From the NCBI GenBank assembly GCA_023663865.1, contig JAMPGU010000001.1, positions 82,159 to 146,158 of the forward strand: DNA of 64,000 nt, read 5' to 3'. Made by a program: the position numbers and the translations under genes. Below are positions 27,279 to 36,183 of this stretch, piece after piece. The stretch comes from Clostridium sp. Lineage in GTDB: Bacteria; Bacillota; Clostridia; Oscillospirales; Acutalibacteraceae. How positions within the stretch are numbered: position 1 is the first letter of the stretch; each line of letters opens with the position of its first letter. A model generated the notes under the pieces. It ran no database searches and was not told the DNA's origin. It saw only the letters and a list, made by a program, of their open reading frames with translations.

Positions 27279-28652
27279 ATGGCACAATTATGGAAAGGCA
27301 GATTTAAAAAAGAGCTTGCCAAGGAAACAAATGATTTTAACTCCTCCATCAAATTTGACTGCAGAATGTTTGAAGAGGATATCAAGGGCAGTATTGCACA
27401 CGCTACAATGCTGGGTGCTGCCGGAATTATAGACAAGAGCGAAAGCGAAAAAATCGTTCAGGGATTAAGCGAAATTTACAACGACATAAAGTGCAAAAAG
27501 CTGGCAATTGATATGGAGGCTGAGGATATTCACACCTTTATCGAGGGTGAGCTGACCTCCAGACTGGGACAAACAGGCAAGAGACTGCACACTGCCAGGT
27601 CAAGAAACGACCAGGTTGCGCTTGATATCAGGCTGGTGCTGAAAAAGGAAATTGACGAAATAAGTGCAAAGGTGAAAGAGCTGATTACTGTACTTTGCAC
27701 CAAGGCAGAGACGCACAAAAATGCGATTATGCCCGGCTACACACATTTGCAAAGAGCGCAGCCAATTACCTTTGGACATCATCTTATGGCTTATGCAGCA
27801 ATGCTTTGCAGAGATTTAGACAGGCTCAAGGATGTAAAGAGACGTATGAACGTACTGCCATTGGGTAGCGGTGCTTTAGCCGGCACAACCTACCCGCTTG
27901 ACAGAACTATGGTTGCCGAGCTGCTGGGCTTTGACGACATATCCGCAAACAGCTTGGATGGTGTATCTGACAGAGATTTCTGCATAGAGCTTGCAAGCGC
28001 ACTGTCCCTTATTATGGTTCACCTGTCACGCTTCAGCGAGGAAATCATTATGTGGTGCAGCTGGGAGTTCAAATTTGTTGAGCTTGACGATGCATTCTCT
28101 ACCGGTTCAAGCATTATGCCTCAAAAGAAAAATCCTGATATTGCAGAGCTTGTACGCGGAAAGAGCGGCCGTGTATTCGGTGATTTAACAACGCTTCTGA
28201 CCGTTATGAAGGGTATTGCACTTGCATACAACAAGGATATGCAGGAGGACAAGGAGGCTATTTTTGATGCGGTTGACACAGTTAAAATGTGCCTGAACGC
28301 CTTTACACCTATGATTGACACAATGACAGTCCTTGAAGATAATATGAGAAATGCTGCTGCCAAGGGCTTTATCAATGCTACCGACTGCGCAGATTATCTC
28401 GTAGGCAAGGGACTGCCGTTTCGTGATGCATACAAAGCCACCGGCGAGCTGGTTGCAATTTGCATCGACAAGGATTTGACCCTTGAAACACTGCCGATTG
28501 AGGAATACAAAAACATCTGCAGCTTATTTGACAAGGATGTTTACGACGCAATCAATCTTGAAAAGTGCGTAAATGACAGACTTGTTGCCGGTGGACCAAG
28601 CGCCTCCAGCATTGATGCACAAATCAAAAAGGCTTTGGATTTTGTTAAATAA
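27279..28652 (+). CDS. argH: Argininosuccinate lyase
   Basis: ArgH splits argininosuccinate into arginine and fumarate. I start at ATG 27279 (MAQLWKGRFKKE), six bases after AAGGGG; the reading frame open upstream of it runs through the palindrome and has no family sequence. The 457-residue protein carries the fumarase/aspartase superfamily signature GSSIMPQKKNPD with its catalytic serine, HTARSRNDQVALDIRL, and GYTHLQRAQPI. Confidence 0.96.
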   Translation: MAQLWKGRFKKELAKETNDFNSSIKFDCRMFEEDIKGSIAHATMLGAAGIIDKSESEKIVQGLSEIYNDIKCKKLAIDMEAEDIHTFIEGELTSRLGQTGKRLHTARSRNDQVALDIRLVLKKEIDEISAKVKELITVLCTKAETHKNAIMPGYTHLQRAQPITFGHHLMAYAAMLCRDLDRLKDVKRRMNVLPLGSGALAGTTYPLDRTMVAELLGFDDISANSLDGVSDRDFCIELASALSLIMVHLSRFSEEIIMWCSWEFKFVELDDAFSTGSSIMPQKKNPDIAELVRGKSGRVFGDLTTLLTVMKGIALAYNKDMQEDKEAIFDAVDTVKMCLNAFTPMIDTMTVLEDNMRNAAAKGFINATDCADYLVGKGLPFRDAYKATGELVAICIDKDLTLETLPIEEYKNICSLFDKDVYDAINLEKCVNDRLVAGGPSASSIDAQIKKALDFVK

Positions 28653-28660
28653 AATTATAT

Positions 28661-28692
28661 GCAGCTGATTGTAAGTATCAGCTGCATTTTTT
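28661..28692 (+). terminator. Terminator of argGH
   Basis: Perfect stem GCAGCTGAT (28661-28669) with ATCAGCTGC (28677-28685), followed by ATTTTTT, 9 bases after the argH stop. Confidence 0.88.
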
Positions 28693-28693
28693 A

Positions 28694-28722
28694 TTGACTA
28701 TAATATTAAAAGAGAGTATAAT
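28694..28722 (+). promoter_or_regulatory. Promoter of degV
   Basis: TTGACT (28694-28699), 17 bases, TATAAT (28717-28722), directly after the argGH terminator. Confidence 0.75.
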
Positions 28723-28792
28723 AGTATCATCTATAAATTGAATGATTCGGCGATTGGTCAATTGTTTAATAATATTGAAAGGTAAGTGCCCA

Positions 28793-29662
28793 ATGAGTTA
28801 TAAAATCGTTGTTGACAGCTGCTGCGAATTAACCGCAGATATGAAAAAGTGGAGCAATCTCGAAGTCGTTCCCCTTACCCTCCAAATCGGTGATTATGTT
28901 ATTCCCGATGATAAAAACTTTGACCAGGATGATTTCGTAAAAAGAATGCTGGAAAGTGATGTTCTTGCGCAATCAGCTTGTCCGTCACCACAGGCCTTTG
29001 CAGATGCCTGCTGCGGTGAATATGATGACGTATATATCATTACCATAACCAGCAAGCTCAGCGGCTGCTACAACAGTGCCGTTCAGGGTGTTGCACTTTA
29101 CAAGGATGAAAATGATGAAAATGATGACAATAAAAACATTCACGTTTTCAATTCTCTTGCAACATCGGGTGTTGAAACCATTATTGCTTTAGAAATCAAA
29201 AAGCTGGCTGATGCGGGCAAGAGCTTCAGCGAGATTGTAGAGGCTGTTGAATACCTTATTGAAAATAAAAGCGGACTCTACTTCTGCCTTGAAAATTTTG
29301 ATATACTGAAAGGTAACGGCAGACTGTTTAACCTTGCGGCAAATGTAATTGAGGCTCTTCGGGTTAAGCTGATTGGTCACGCAGAAAACGGAAACATAGC
29401 AATTGCAGGTAAGGATTTGAATACGAAGCGCACACTGATTAAGCTGTCTCATCTGATTGCCAAGGACACAGAGGGTGCTGATTTAAGCAATAAGCTTTTC
29501 ATTATCACCCATGTATGCTGTGAGGACAAAGCAAACACAATCAAGGAATTGATTATGCGCAACACAAATTTTAAAGAAAGCAACATTATTATTATGAGAA
29601 CAAGCGGCCTTAACACACTCTATGCTGCTAATCAGGGAATCATTGTTTCTTTCAACTATTAA
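28793..29662 (+). CDS. DegV family fatty-acid-binding protein
   Basis: DegV/FakB proteins hold a fatty acid while FakA phosphorylates it for phospholipid synthesis. The 289-residue protein starts MSYKIVVDSCCELTADM and has the family's SACPSPQAFADAC and TITSKLSGCYNSAVQG motifs (fatty acid and phosphate contacts). The ATG at 28793 follows AAAGG; an in-frame upstream start at 28742 precedes that site and adds no conserved sequence. No fakA gene is adjacent. Confidence 0.88.
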   Translation: MSYKIVVDSCCELTADMKKWSNLEVVPLTLQIGDYVIPDDKNFDQDDFVKRMLESDVLAQSACPSPQAFADACCGEYDDVYIITITSKLSGCYNSAVQGVALYKDENDENDDNKNIHVFNSLATSGVETIIALEIKKLADAGKSFSEIVEAVEYLIENKSGLYFCLENFDILKGNGRLFNLAANVIEALRVKLIGHAENGNIAIAGKDLNTKRTLIKLSHLIAKDTEGADLSNKLFIITHVCCEDKANTIKELIMRNTNFKESNIIIMRTSGLNTLYAANQGIIVSFNY

Positions 29663-29695
29663 TATACAAATTCATTACAAAAGAGGTAATATAAA

Positions 29696-30757
29696 ATGGA
29701 AATCAAGTATGAACTAACAAAGACACCAAAGGCTAAGCCGGAAGGCAAGCTGGGCTTCGGTAACATCTTTACCGACCATATGTTTATTATGGATTACACC
29801 ACCGGCAAGGGCTGGCATGATGCAAGAATTGTACCTTATCAGCCACTTAGTCTTGACCCTTCTGCTCTTGTATTCCACTATGCACAGGAATGCTTCGAGG
29901 GCTTAAAGGCTTACAGAACACCTGACGGAAATGTACAATTATTCAGACCTGACAAGAATGCAGAAAGAATGCAGTCAACACATAACAGGCTTTGTATTCC
30001 TGAAATTCCTGTTGAGGATTTTGTAGAGGCTGTAAAGGCACTTGTAAGTGTTGAAAAGGACTGGGTTCCAAGCGAGCCTGATACAAGCCTTTACATCCGT
30101 CCTTTCACCATTGCTACCGAGGCTGTACTTGGCGTTAAGGCAGCAGATGAATACAAGTTCATCATTATCTGCTCTCCATCAGGTGCTTACTACGAAGAGG
30201 GTATGAACCCGGTTAAAATTTATGTTGAGGACGAGTATGTACGTGCTACTCCGGGCGGTACAGGCTATATTAAATGCGGAGGTAACTATGCTGCATCTAT
30301 TATCGCATCGGAAAAGGGTCACAAGCTTGGCTTCTCACAAGTGCTTTGGCTTGACGGTGTTGAGAAAAAGTATGTTGAAGAGGTTGGCTCAATGAACATT
30401 ATGTTCAAGGTTGACGGTGAAATCTACACTGCACCTACAGTAGGTACAGTTCTTCCGGGTATCACAAGAATGAGCTGTATAGAGCTTCTGAAGAATTGGG
30501 GCTATACTGTTCACGAGGAAAGATTTACAATTGATTTCATTATGGAGGCTGCGAAATCAGGAAAGCTGGAGGAAGTATTCGGCACAGGTACTGCTGCTGT
30601 TATCAGTCCTGTCGGCGGTTTAACCTATGAAAACGAATCTGTAGAAATAAACAATTTTCAGACAGGTGCGCTTACACAGAGACTTTATGACACACTCACA
30701 GGTATGCAGTTCGGCAAGCTTGATGACACAATGGGCTGGATTGTAAAGGTTGACTAA
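29696..30757 (+). CDS. ilvE: Branched-chain amino acid aminotransferase
   Basis: This PLP enzyme makes the last step of leucine, isoleucine and valine synthesis and the first of their breakdown. The 353-residue protein fits the longer (type II) IlvE class: HYAQECFEGLKAYR, the YIRPFTIATE stretch, GTGYIKCGGNYAAS with the PLP lysine in the usual place, and EVFGTGTAAVISPVG near the C terminus. The ATG follows AGAGGTAA. It lies 33 bases after degV, probably on the same transcript. Confidence 0.94.
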   Translation: MEIKYELTKTPKAKPEGKLGFGNIFTDHMFIMDYTTGKGWHDARIVPYQPLSLDPSALVFHYAQECFEGLKAYRTPDGNVQLFRPDKNAERMQSTHNRLCIPEIPVEDFVEAVKALVSVEKDWVPSEPDTSLYIRPFTIATEAVLGVKAADEYKFIIICSPSGAYYEEGMNPVKIYVEDEYVRATPGGTGYIKCGGNYAASIIASEKGHKLGFSQVLWLDGVEKKYVEEVGSMNIMFKVDGEIYTAPTVGTVLPGITRMSCIELLKNWGYTVHEERFTIDFIMEAAKSGKLEEVFGTGTAAVISPVGGLTYENESVEINNFQTGALTQRLYDTLTGMQFGKLDDTMGWIVKVD

Positions 30758-30770
30758 TTATATACATATC

Positions 30771-30809
30771 AGCAGTCCTTGAGATTTATTTCCGAGGACT
30801 GCTTTTTTT
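30771..30809 (+). terminator. Terminator after ilvE, abutting the next gene
   Basis: AGCAGTCCTTGAG (30771-30783) pairs with CGAGGACTGCT, followed by a run of seven T. The next start codon is only four bases beyond the T run. Confidence 0.85.
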
Positions 30810-30813
30810 AATT

Positions 30814-31662
30814 ATGAGAATTATTGAATTTGAAATTACAGGGACGGACAGCGGCAGACAGATACGTGATTTTCTACGAGATTTCGGTGTATCCTCTGCT
30901 CTGCTGACCAAGCTGAAAAATACGGAAAACGGAATAACAAAAAACGGTGAATTTGCCAAAACGATTGACAAAATCCACACCGGTGACAGACTTAAAATAT
31001 CTATTGAAAACAAAGGCAAAATGCCTGTCCCCTTTATAAACAAGGATGTAACTGTTGCATATAATGATGAGGATATATTAGTGCTGAACAAACCTGCTTT
31101 TATGCCTGTGCACGAAAGCAGAAATCATCAGGGCGACACGCTGGCAAACGTTGCCGCACGCTATATGGATAACGACACTGCCTTCAGGGCTGTCTATCGA
31201 CTGGACAGAGACACGAGCGGTCTTGTGTTGATTGCAAAGAATGAGCTGGCAGCAAGCAAGCTGGCAGGTAAAGTGAAAAAGGATTATTACGCCGTTTGCA
31301 ATGGTATTCTTGACGGCAGCGGCACAATAGATTTGCCAATCCGCCGTGTTCGTGAAAGCATTATTGAACGAGGGGTATTTGATGACGGCGAACGAGCCGT
31401 TACCCACTGGGAAGCAATCAGTACTAAAAACGGCAATACCCTGCTGAAAATCAATCTTGAAACCGGCAGAACACATCAGATACGCGTGCATTTTTCCCAT
31501 ATCGGACACAGTTTAACAGGTGATACGCTTTACGGCGGTGACAGTGATTTGATTCATCGTCAGGCACTCCACTGCAAAACCATTTATTTCACCCATCCGA
31601 TAACGAATACATTTATAACTGTTGACTGCGACTTCCCGGATGATATTAAGATATTGATTTAA
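30814..31662 (+). CDS. RluA-family 23S rRNA/tRNA pseudouridine synthase
   Basis: This 282-residue enzyme turns selected uridines into pseudouridine. It has a short S4-like N-terminal part (residues 10-70), the opening motif ILVLNKPAFMPVHESR, the catalytic aspartate in YRLDRDTSGLVLIAK, and GRTHQIRVHFSHIGHSLTGD near the end. The exact RNA target cannot be told within the RluA/RluC/RluD group. There is no ribosome binding site of normal spacing: the only GAGG is within the preceding terminator stem, 14 bases upstream. Confidence 0.9.
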   Translation: MRIIEFEITGTDSGRQIRDFLRDFGVSSALLTKLKNTENGITKNGEFAKTIDKIHTGDRLKISIENKGKMPVPFINKDVTVAYNDEDILVLNKPAFMPVHESRNHQGDTLANVAARYMDNDTAFRAVYRLDRDTSGLVLIAKNELAASKLAGKVKKDYYAVCNGILDGSGTIDLPIRRVRESIIERGVFDDGERAVTHWEAISTKNGNTLLKINLETGRTHQIRVHFSHIGHSLTGDTLYGGDSDLIHRQALHCKTIYFTHPITNTFITVDCDFPDDIKILI

Positions 31663-31674
31663 AGGACTGATTCT

Positions 31675-32598
31675 ATGCCTGCATATTCCACCCACTGTAT
31701 TTTTGCTAAGGAAATGATGCCCTTTTTAAGGCAAACTGCAGATTTTGAAATAGAGGAAGATGCTGTTCTCTTCGGCACACAAGGCCCGGATATATTCTTT
31801 TTTCACCGGGTATTTCCTTGGATGATAGGAAAACCACTGAGAAAAATCGGCTCGCAGCTGCATCGTACAAAGCCAAGCGTAATACTGGAAAATATGAGAA
31901 TGTACTGCGCCCATATTTCACAGAATAAAATCATAGCAAAATCTTATGTATATGGATTTATTTTGCACTATGTGCTTGACAGACGATGTCATCCGTATGT
32001 GTACAGTGCGCAATACAAAATGACAGATGACAATCCTTTTCTCAATCCGCACGCAGCACATAATATTGTCGAATTGTCTATGGATTCCTATTTATTGAAC
32101 AAACGCTTTGGGGTAGCTGACCCTATTGTATTTGACACTGCCTGTACAATAAGCGAAAACGAAGATATTATAGCAGAAATAGGAAAAATGTATGATTACA
32201 TCATTCCGCGTATTTTAGGCATCCATATCCCAAAAATGGCTGCAGCTGCAGCGCTTAGAGATATGAAAACTGTCCAGCATGCAACACTTGATGCAACCGG
32301 CAGCAAACGAATGGCGCTGGGAATTGTTGAAAACATTATTGCCCCATTTACAAGAAATTATAAATTTACCGCAATGATGCGCCCAAGAGACTTGGAAAAA
32401 GCAAAAAAATATGGTAATATAGATAACAAATTATGGAAATCCCCTTTTGATAACAGTCAGCACAACGAGAGCTTTGAGGATTTGTTTGAGATAGCAAAAG
32501 CAGAAGCAAAGCAAATGATAACAGAATATCAGGCAGGCTGTGATACAAAAGAGATTACAAAGGACTTATCATTTTTAACAGGAGTTGAAGTAAAATGA
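31675..32598 (+). CDS. Zinc-dependent phospholipase C-like protein
   Basis: The 307-residue protein matches the bacterial branch of the zinc-dependent phospholipase C fold (Zn_dep_PLPC) by its start PAYSTHCIFAKEM, the FGTQGPDIFFFHR motif and the metal-type FILHYVLDRRCHPYVY. It has no signal peptide, unlike secreted clostridial toxins, so it is likely a cytoplasmic hydrolase of unknown substrate. It overlaps luxS by four bases (ATGA). Confidence 0.78.
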   Translation: MPAYSTHCIFAKEMMPFLRQTADFEIEEDAVLFGTQGPDIFFFHRVFPWMIGKPLRKIGSQLHRTKPSVILENMRMYCAHISQNKIIAKSYVYGFILHYVLDRRCHPYVYSAQYKMTDDNPFLNPHAAHNIVELSMDSYLLNKRFGVADPIVFDTACTISENEDIIAEIGKMYDYIIPRILGIHIPKMAAAAALRDMKTVQHATLDATGSKRMALGIVENIIAPFTRNYKFTAMMRPRDLEKAKKYGNIDNKLWKSPFDNSQHNESFEDLFEIAKAEAKQMITEYQAGCDTKEITKDLSFLTGVEVK

Positions 32599-33071
32599 AA
32601 ACTATACCAAGCTTTCAGATAGACCATAACATTTTGAAGAAGGGTATCTACATCAGCAGAATTGATGATGATATAACCACCTATGACATACGTATGCGCG
32701 AGCCAAACAGAGAGACTGTTATGACAAATGCCGCTATGCACACCATTGAGCATCTTTTTGCCACATACGTAAGAAATACCGAATTCGGAGATAACATAAT
32801 TTACTTCGGACCAATGGGCTGCCGAACAGGCTTTTACTTTTTAACAAGAAGCCTGAGTGACGGCTACAGCATTAATCTGATTAAAGAGGCTTTTCAGTTT
32901 ATTGCTGATTATTGGGGTGTCGTTCCGGGTGCATCACCAAAGGAATGCGGCAACTGTCTTGATCACAATTTGGCACAGGCAAAGGAAGAGGCAAAGGCAT
33001 TTTTGAAGGTCATTGAAAACTGGACAAAGGCTGACCTCAAATATCCCGTTGCACCAACCGAGGAAGAATAA
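32595..33071 (+). CDS. luxS: S-ribosylhomocysteine lyase LuxS
   Basis: LuxS splits S-ribosylhomocysteine to homocysteine and DPD, the autoinducer-2 precursor, in the activated methyl cycle. The 158-residue protein has the metal site HTIEHLFATYVRN (two histidines) and the later cysteine in ECGNCLDHNL, and the GPMGCRTGFYFL active-site stretch. Its start overlaps the preceding stop, so its translation is coupled. No pfs gene is near. Confidence 0.96.
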   Translation: MKTIPSFQIDHNILKKGIYISRIDDDITTYDIRMREPNRETVMTNAAMHTIEHLFATYVRNTEFGDNIIYFGPMGCRTGFYFLTRSLSDGYSINLIKEAFQFIADYWGVVPGASPKECGNCLDHNLAQAKEEAKAFLKVIENWTKADLKYPVAPTEEE

Positions 33072-33100
33072 TATTATTATAACGACTATAACAGCAAAAG

Positions 33101-33132
33101 AAAAAATGCGACAATTGATGTCGCATTTTTTC
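33101..33132. terminator. Bidirectional terminator between luxS and the XRE gene
   Basis: AAAAAATGCGACA (33101-33113) and TGTCGCATTTTTT (33119-33131) form a perfect stem with A and T runs, between converging genes. Confidence 0.88.
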
Positions 33133-33156
33133 TTTTATATTAACTATTTTTCACAA

Positions 33157-33495
33157 TTATGATTTAGCCGTTTCTTTATAAATATTATTGGCATTGGCAA
33201 ACACCTTTCCCTGCTCGATAAAAAGCTGCTGGTGCTCTGCATTCATTGAACGAAACACTCTAAGCAATTCATCCTCGGCAGAACTGTTGCAATTACTTGA
33301 TTGAATATTCAAAAGATAATCAGCTGACACATTAAAATATTTTGCTAATCTTTTCAATATTTCAAAATCAGGCTCACTGCTTCCCTGTACATATCCTCCC
33401 ATGGTTGACGGTGCAATATTCAAGTCATTTGCAACTTGCTTTTGTGTCAGATTTCGTTCCTCAATCAATCCTCGTAATTTATCACTAAAATTCAA
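33157..33495 (-). CDS. XRE-family HTH transcriptional regulator
   Basis: A 112-residue DNA-binding protein with a Cro/C1-type helix-turn-helix at about residues 7-60 (LTQKQVANDLNIAPSTMGGY) and a short C-terminal helical part. I chose the TTG at 33495 because AGAGGTGAT precedes it by six bases; a GTG at 33504 lies within that site. It diverges from vanY across a 115-base gap with three direct repeats, which makes it the likely regulator of vanY and itself. Confidence 0.88.
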   Translation of the reverse strand: MNFSDKLRGLIEERNLTQKQVANDLNIAPSTMGGYVQGSSEPDFEILKRLAKYFNVSADYLLNIQSSNCNSSAEDELLRVFRSMNAEHQQLFIEQGKVFANANNIYKETAKS

Positions 33496-33527
33496 ACCTA
33501 TCACCTCTTTGTCATTCTAAACGATGA

Positions 33528-33583
33528 AACGAATAAATAGTTGCAATAACGAGAATATAGTTGACAAAACGAGTTTTCAGTTG
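33528..33583 (+). promoter_or_regulatory. Three 16-bp direct-repeat operators at 20-bp period
   Basis: AACGAATAAATAGTTG (33528-33543), AACGAGAATATAGTTG (33548-33563) and AACGAGTTTTCAGTTG (33568-33583) share AACGA at the left and AGTTG at the right, all in one orientation and each starting exactly 20 bases after the last. Box 2 overlaps the -35 and box 3 fills the -35/-10 spacer of the vanY promoter. A weaker fourth copy (AACGAGGATG) starts at 33598. Confidence 0.72.
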
Positions 33584-33589
33584 TATGAT
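33561..33589 (+). promoter_or_regulatory. Promoter of vanY
   Basis: TTGACA (33561-33566), 17 bases, TATGAT (33584-33589). It is buried in the direct repeats, so a protein bound there should repress it. Confidence 0.8.
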
Positions 33590-33610
33590 TGAATTGAAAC
33601 GAGGATGCAT

Positions 33611-34357
33611 ATGATACAAATAATTTTAAAAAGCACTGCATTTAAAAGAGGAATTTCCGCTGCCTTGGCAGTTGTGATTATAATAGTAAGTGCTTCATTG
33701 GCAATAAAAGCAGTTAATAAAAATAATAACAAAAACAAGCACATTGAAAATACGGCAGCTGATCAGGTCACAAGCACCACAAAACCCGCAATAGACAAAA
33801 ACCAATGGAACTTAATTTTGGTTAATAAATGGAATTACCTGCCTGAGAATTATGCACCTGAAATTAAATATCTTGACAATGGGCAGGCAATTGACAAAAG
33901 GGCTTATGCAGATTTGCAGGATATGATGAATGCTTGCCGTGGTGAAGGCTTAGAGCCGTTAATCTGTTCGTCATATCGTACTATGGAAAAGCAGGAAATG
34001 CTGTTTAATAACAAAATCAACGAGTACCTCGGATACGGATATTCCCAACAGGAAGCAGAGCAAAAGGCAGACGAGCTGGTGGCAATCCCCGGTACGAGCG
34101 AGCATCAGTTAGCTCTGGCACTTGACATTGTTGACATCTCCTACCAAATTCTGGATGAAAAGCAGGAAAACACACCTGTTCAAAAATGGCTGATACAAAA
34201 CAGCTGGAAATATGGCTTTATACTCCGTTACCCTACTGACAAAAGCAATGTAACAGGAATCAGCTATGAGCCATGGCATTATCGCTATGTAGGTAAGGAG
34301 GCGGCAAAGGAAATATTTGATGCACAAATCTGCCTTGAAGAATATTTAAACAGTTAG
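33611..34357 (+). CDS. D-alanyl-D-alanine carboxypeptidase, VanY family
   Basis: A membrane-anchored zinc peptidase that trims the terminal D-alanine of peptidoglycan stem peptides. The 248-residue protein has one N-terminal membrane helix (about 13-33), then the M15B domain: CSSYRTMEKQEMLF, the zinc site GTSEHQLALALDIVD (His and Asp) and EPWHYRYVG with the third ligand. I start at ATG 33611, six bases after GAGG; the ATG at 33605 directly abuts that site. No vanA-type ligase is near, so this is wall remodelling rather than a vancomycin resistance cluster. Confidence 0.9.
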   Translation: MIQIILKSTAFKRGISAALAVVIIIVSASLAIKAVNKNNNKNKHIENTAADQVTSTTKPAIDKNQWNLILVNKWNYLPENYAPEIKYLDNGQAIDKRAYADLQDMMNACRGEGLEPLICSSYRTMEKQEMLFNNKINEYLGYGYSQQEAEQKADELVAIPGTSEHQLALALDIVDISYQILDEKQENTPVQKWLIQNSWKYGFILRYPTDKSNVTGISYEPWHYRYVGKEAAKEIFDAQICLEEYLNS

Positions 34358-34412
34358 GCAATGAATAGAACCCCATAACCTAAAACACAATTATTTTACG
34401 GAGGTCGTATTT

Positions 34413-36125
34413 ATGAAAAAAACATTATCCGCTTTATTATCAATTCTAATGATGCTCAGCATTTTGGCAGGACTGTGTGTTCCTGCTTATGCAGAGGCGT
34501 CATCCGTTTACCAAGCGGGCTCCTATCAATACAGCGTTATGGAGGACGGCACTGCAATGATAACCCGATATGACGGTAACGAAAAGAACATATATATTCC
34601 CGACGTCCTAGGCAGCTATAAAGTAACAAAGATAGGACCACAGGCATTCGGCTACAACAATAATAATAATAAATACATACAGACTGTAACCATACCGGGA
34701 TGTATAACCGAAATAGGCGAATATGCATTTTATAATTGTGATAATTTGAGAAAGGTAGAAATGTTATATGGTGTAAAAACCATAGGCTTCAGAGCATTTC
34801 AATCCTGCAATTATCTGAAAGAGGTAACAATACCTGACAGTGTAACAAGCCTAGGTGCTCAGGTATTCGATGAATGCACAAGCTTAACGAATATAGTCAT
34901 ACCCGACAGTGTAACTCAAATCGGTGAAAGCGTATTCCGAGGATGCAGCGATTTAAAAAATGTAAAATTATCCAACAGCTTGATAAGCATAAGCAGCGGT
35001 ATGTTTAGTTCCTGCGAAAAGCTTACAAGCGTGACAGGCTTCAAGAATGTTAAGCATATTGGTGTTCAGGCGTTTTACAACTGCAAAATTCTAAAGAATG
35101 TATTTTTACCTGCAGGCATAACAAATATTGATTATAATACCTTCTTTCTGTGCAATAATTTAACGGACGTATATTTTTGCGGAGATCAAAACAGCTGGAG
35201 CAATGTACTGATTGAAGCAGGCAATGAAAAACTTGCAGAAGCTGCCGTTCATTTTCATAAATGGAACAACAGTAAAATAACCAAGGCGCCCACCTGCCTT
35301 GAGAAGGGTATCAAAACCTATACCTGTGATATTTGCAAGGAAACAAAAACAGAGGCAATTCCTGTTACAGAGCATAATTACACCGAAAAGGCAGTTGCAC
35401 CAACCTGCAAAAACGAGGGTTATATTCTTCACACCTGCTCAATCTGTAAGTCATATTACAAAACCGATTATGTTCCCACTGTAAATCACAGCTACAAAAC
35501 CACCACCAAAACCACAAAGGCAACCAAAAGTGCCAATGGCAAGGTAGTAACAACATATGCCTGCAAGACCTGCGGTTACACCTATTCCAAAACAACCAAA
35601 ACAATCTATAAGCCTACAACCTATACACTGTCCACAAGCACCTATACCTATAACGGCAGTGCAAAGAAGCCAAGTGTAACGGTTAAGGACAGCAAGGGTA
35701 ATAAATTAAAGAGCGGAACAGATTATACTGTAAGCTATCCAAGCGGCAGAAAGAATGTAGGCAAGTACACAATCAAAATAACCTTCAAGGGTAACTACAG
35801 CGGTACAGCTACGAAGAGCTTTACAATTAAGCCAAAGAACACAAGTCTGTCAAGCGTAAGCGCAGGCTCAAAGAAGTTTACAGTAAAGTGGAAGAAGTAT
35901 ACAACCCAGACCACAGGTTATCAGATTCAGTACAGCACAGACAAGAACTTTAAGAAAAACAATAAGACTGTAACAGTATCAAGCAGCAAGACCACAAGCA
36001 AGACTATATCAAAGCTCAGCGGTAAGAAGAAGTATTATGTAAGAATTCGTACCTACAAGACCGTAAACGGTACAAAGTATTACAGCTCTTGGAGCAGTGC
36101 AAAATCAGTAGTTACATTAAAATAA
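34413..36125 (+). CDS. Secreted leucine-rich repeat (BspA-type) protein
   Basis: The 570-residue protein has a signal peptide ending VPAYAEA (about 28). Residues 65-285 are LRR_5 repeats with the ITEIGEYAFYNCDNLRKV pattern. Two cysteine modules (CLEKGIKTYTCDIC and CKNEGYILHTCSIC) and a third CKTC follow at 290-390, then a beta sandwich of MBG type (YTYNGSAKKPSVTVKDSKGN) and a fibronectin III-like domain to the end. The lysine- and threonine-rich C terminus has no sortase signal; charge may hold it to the wall. Likely adhesion or surface scaffold. Confidence 0.88.
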   Translation: MKKTLSALLSILMMLSILAGLCVPAYAEASSVYQAGSYQYSVMEDGTAMITRYDGNEKNIYIPDVLGSYKVTKIGPQAFGYNNNNNKYIQTVTIPGCITEIGEYAFYNCDNLRKVEMLYGVKTIGFRAFQSCNYLKEVTIPDSVTSLGAQVFDECTSLTNIVIPDSVTQIGESVFRGCSDLKNVKLSNSLISISSGMFSSCEKLTSVTGFKNVKHIGVQAFYNCKILKNVFLPAGITNIDYNTFFLCNNLTDVYFCGDQNSWSNVLIEAGNEKLAEAAVHFHKWNNSKITKAPTCLEKGIKTYTCDICKETKTEAIPVTEHNYTEKAVAPTCKNEGYILHTCSICKSYYKTDYVPTVNHSYKTTTKTTKATKSANGKVVTTYACKTCGYTYSKTTKTIYKPTTYTLSTSTYTYNGSAKKPSVTVKDSKGNKLKSGTDYTVSYPSGRKNVGKYTIKITFKGNYSGTATKSFTIKPKNTSLSSVSAGSKKFTVKWKKYTTQTTGYQIQYSTDKNFKKNNKTVTVSSSKTTSKTISKLSGKKKYYVRIRTYKTVNGTKYYSSWSSAKSVVTLK

Positions 36126-36136
36126 CATAAAATACC

Positions 36137-36177
36137 AAAGCCACGGACACTTCAAACATCAGTGTCCGTGGCTTTTT
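36137..36177. terminator. Bidirectional terminator
   Basis: A 15-base perfect stem (AAAGCCACGGACACT, 36137-36151, with 36161-36175) followed by T run, between the converging leucine-rich repeat gene and ogt. Confidence 0.9.
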
Positions 36178-36183
36178 CTGCCT

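Noticed and set aside
31675..32598. Secreted clostridial alpha-toxin-like phospholipase C
   Set aside because: There is no signal peptide or C2-like C-terminal domain, and the gene overlaps luxS in a housekeeping-like operon.
33611..34357. Vancomycin resistance cluster
   Set aside because: VanY-like carboxypeptidases are common wall enzymes; no vanH, vanA or vanX-like gene or two-component system is present.
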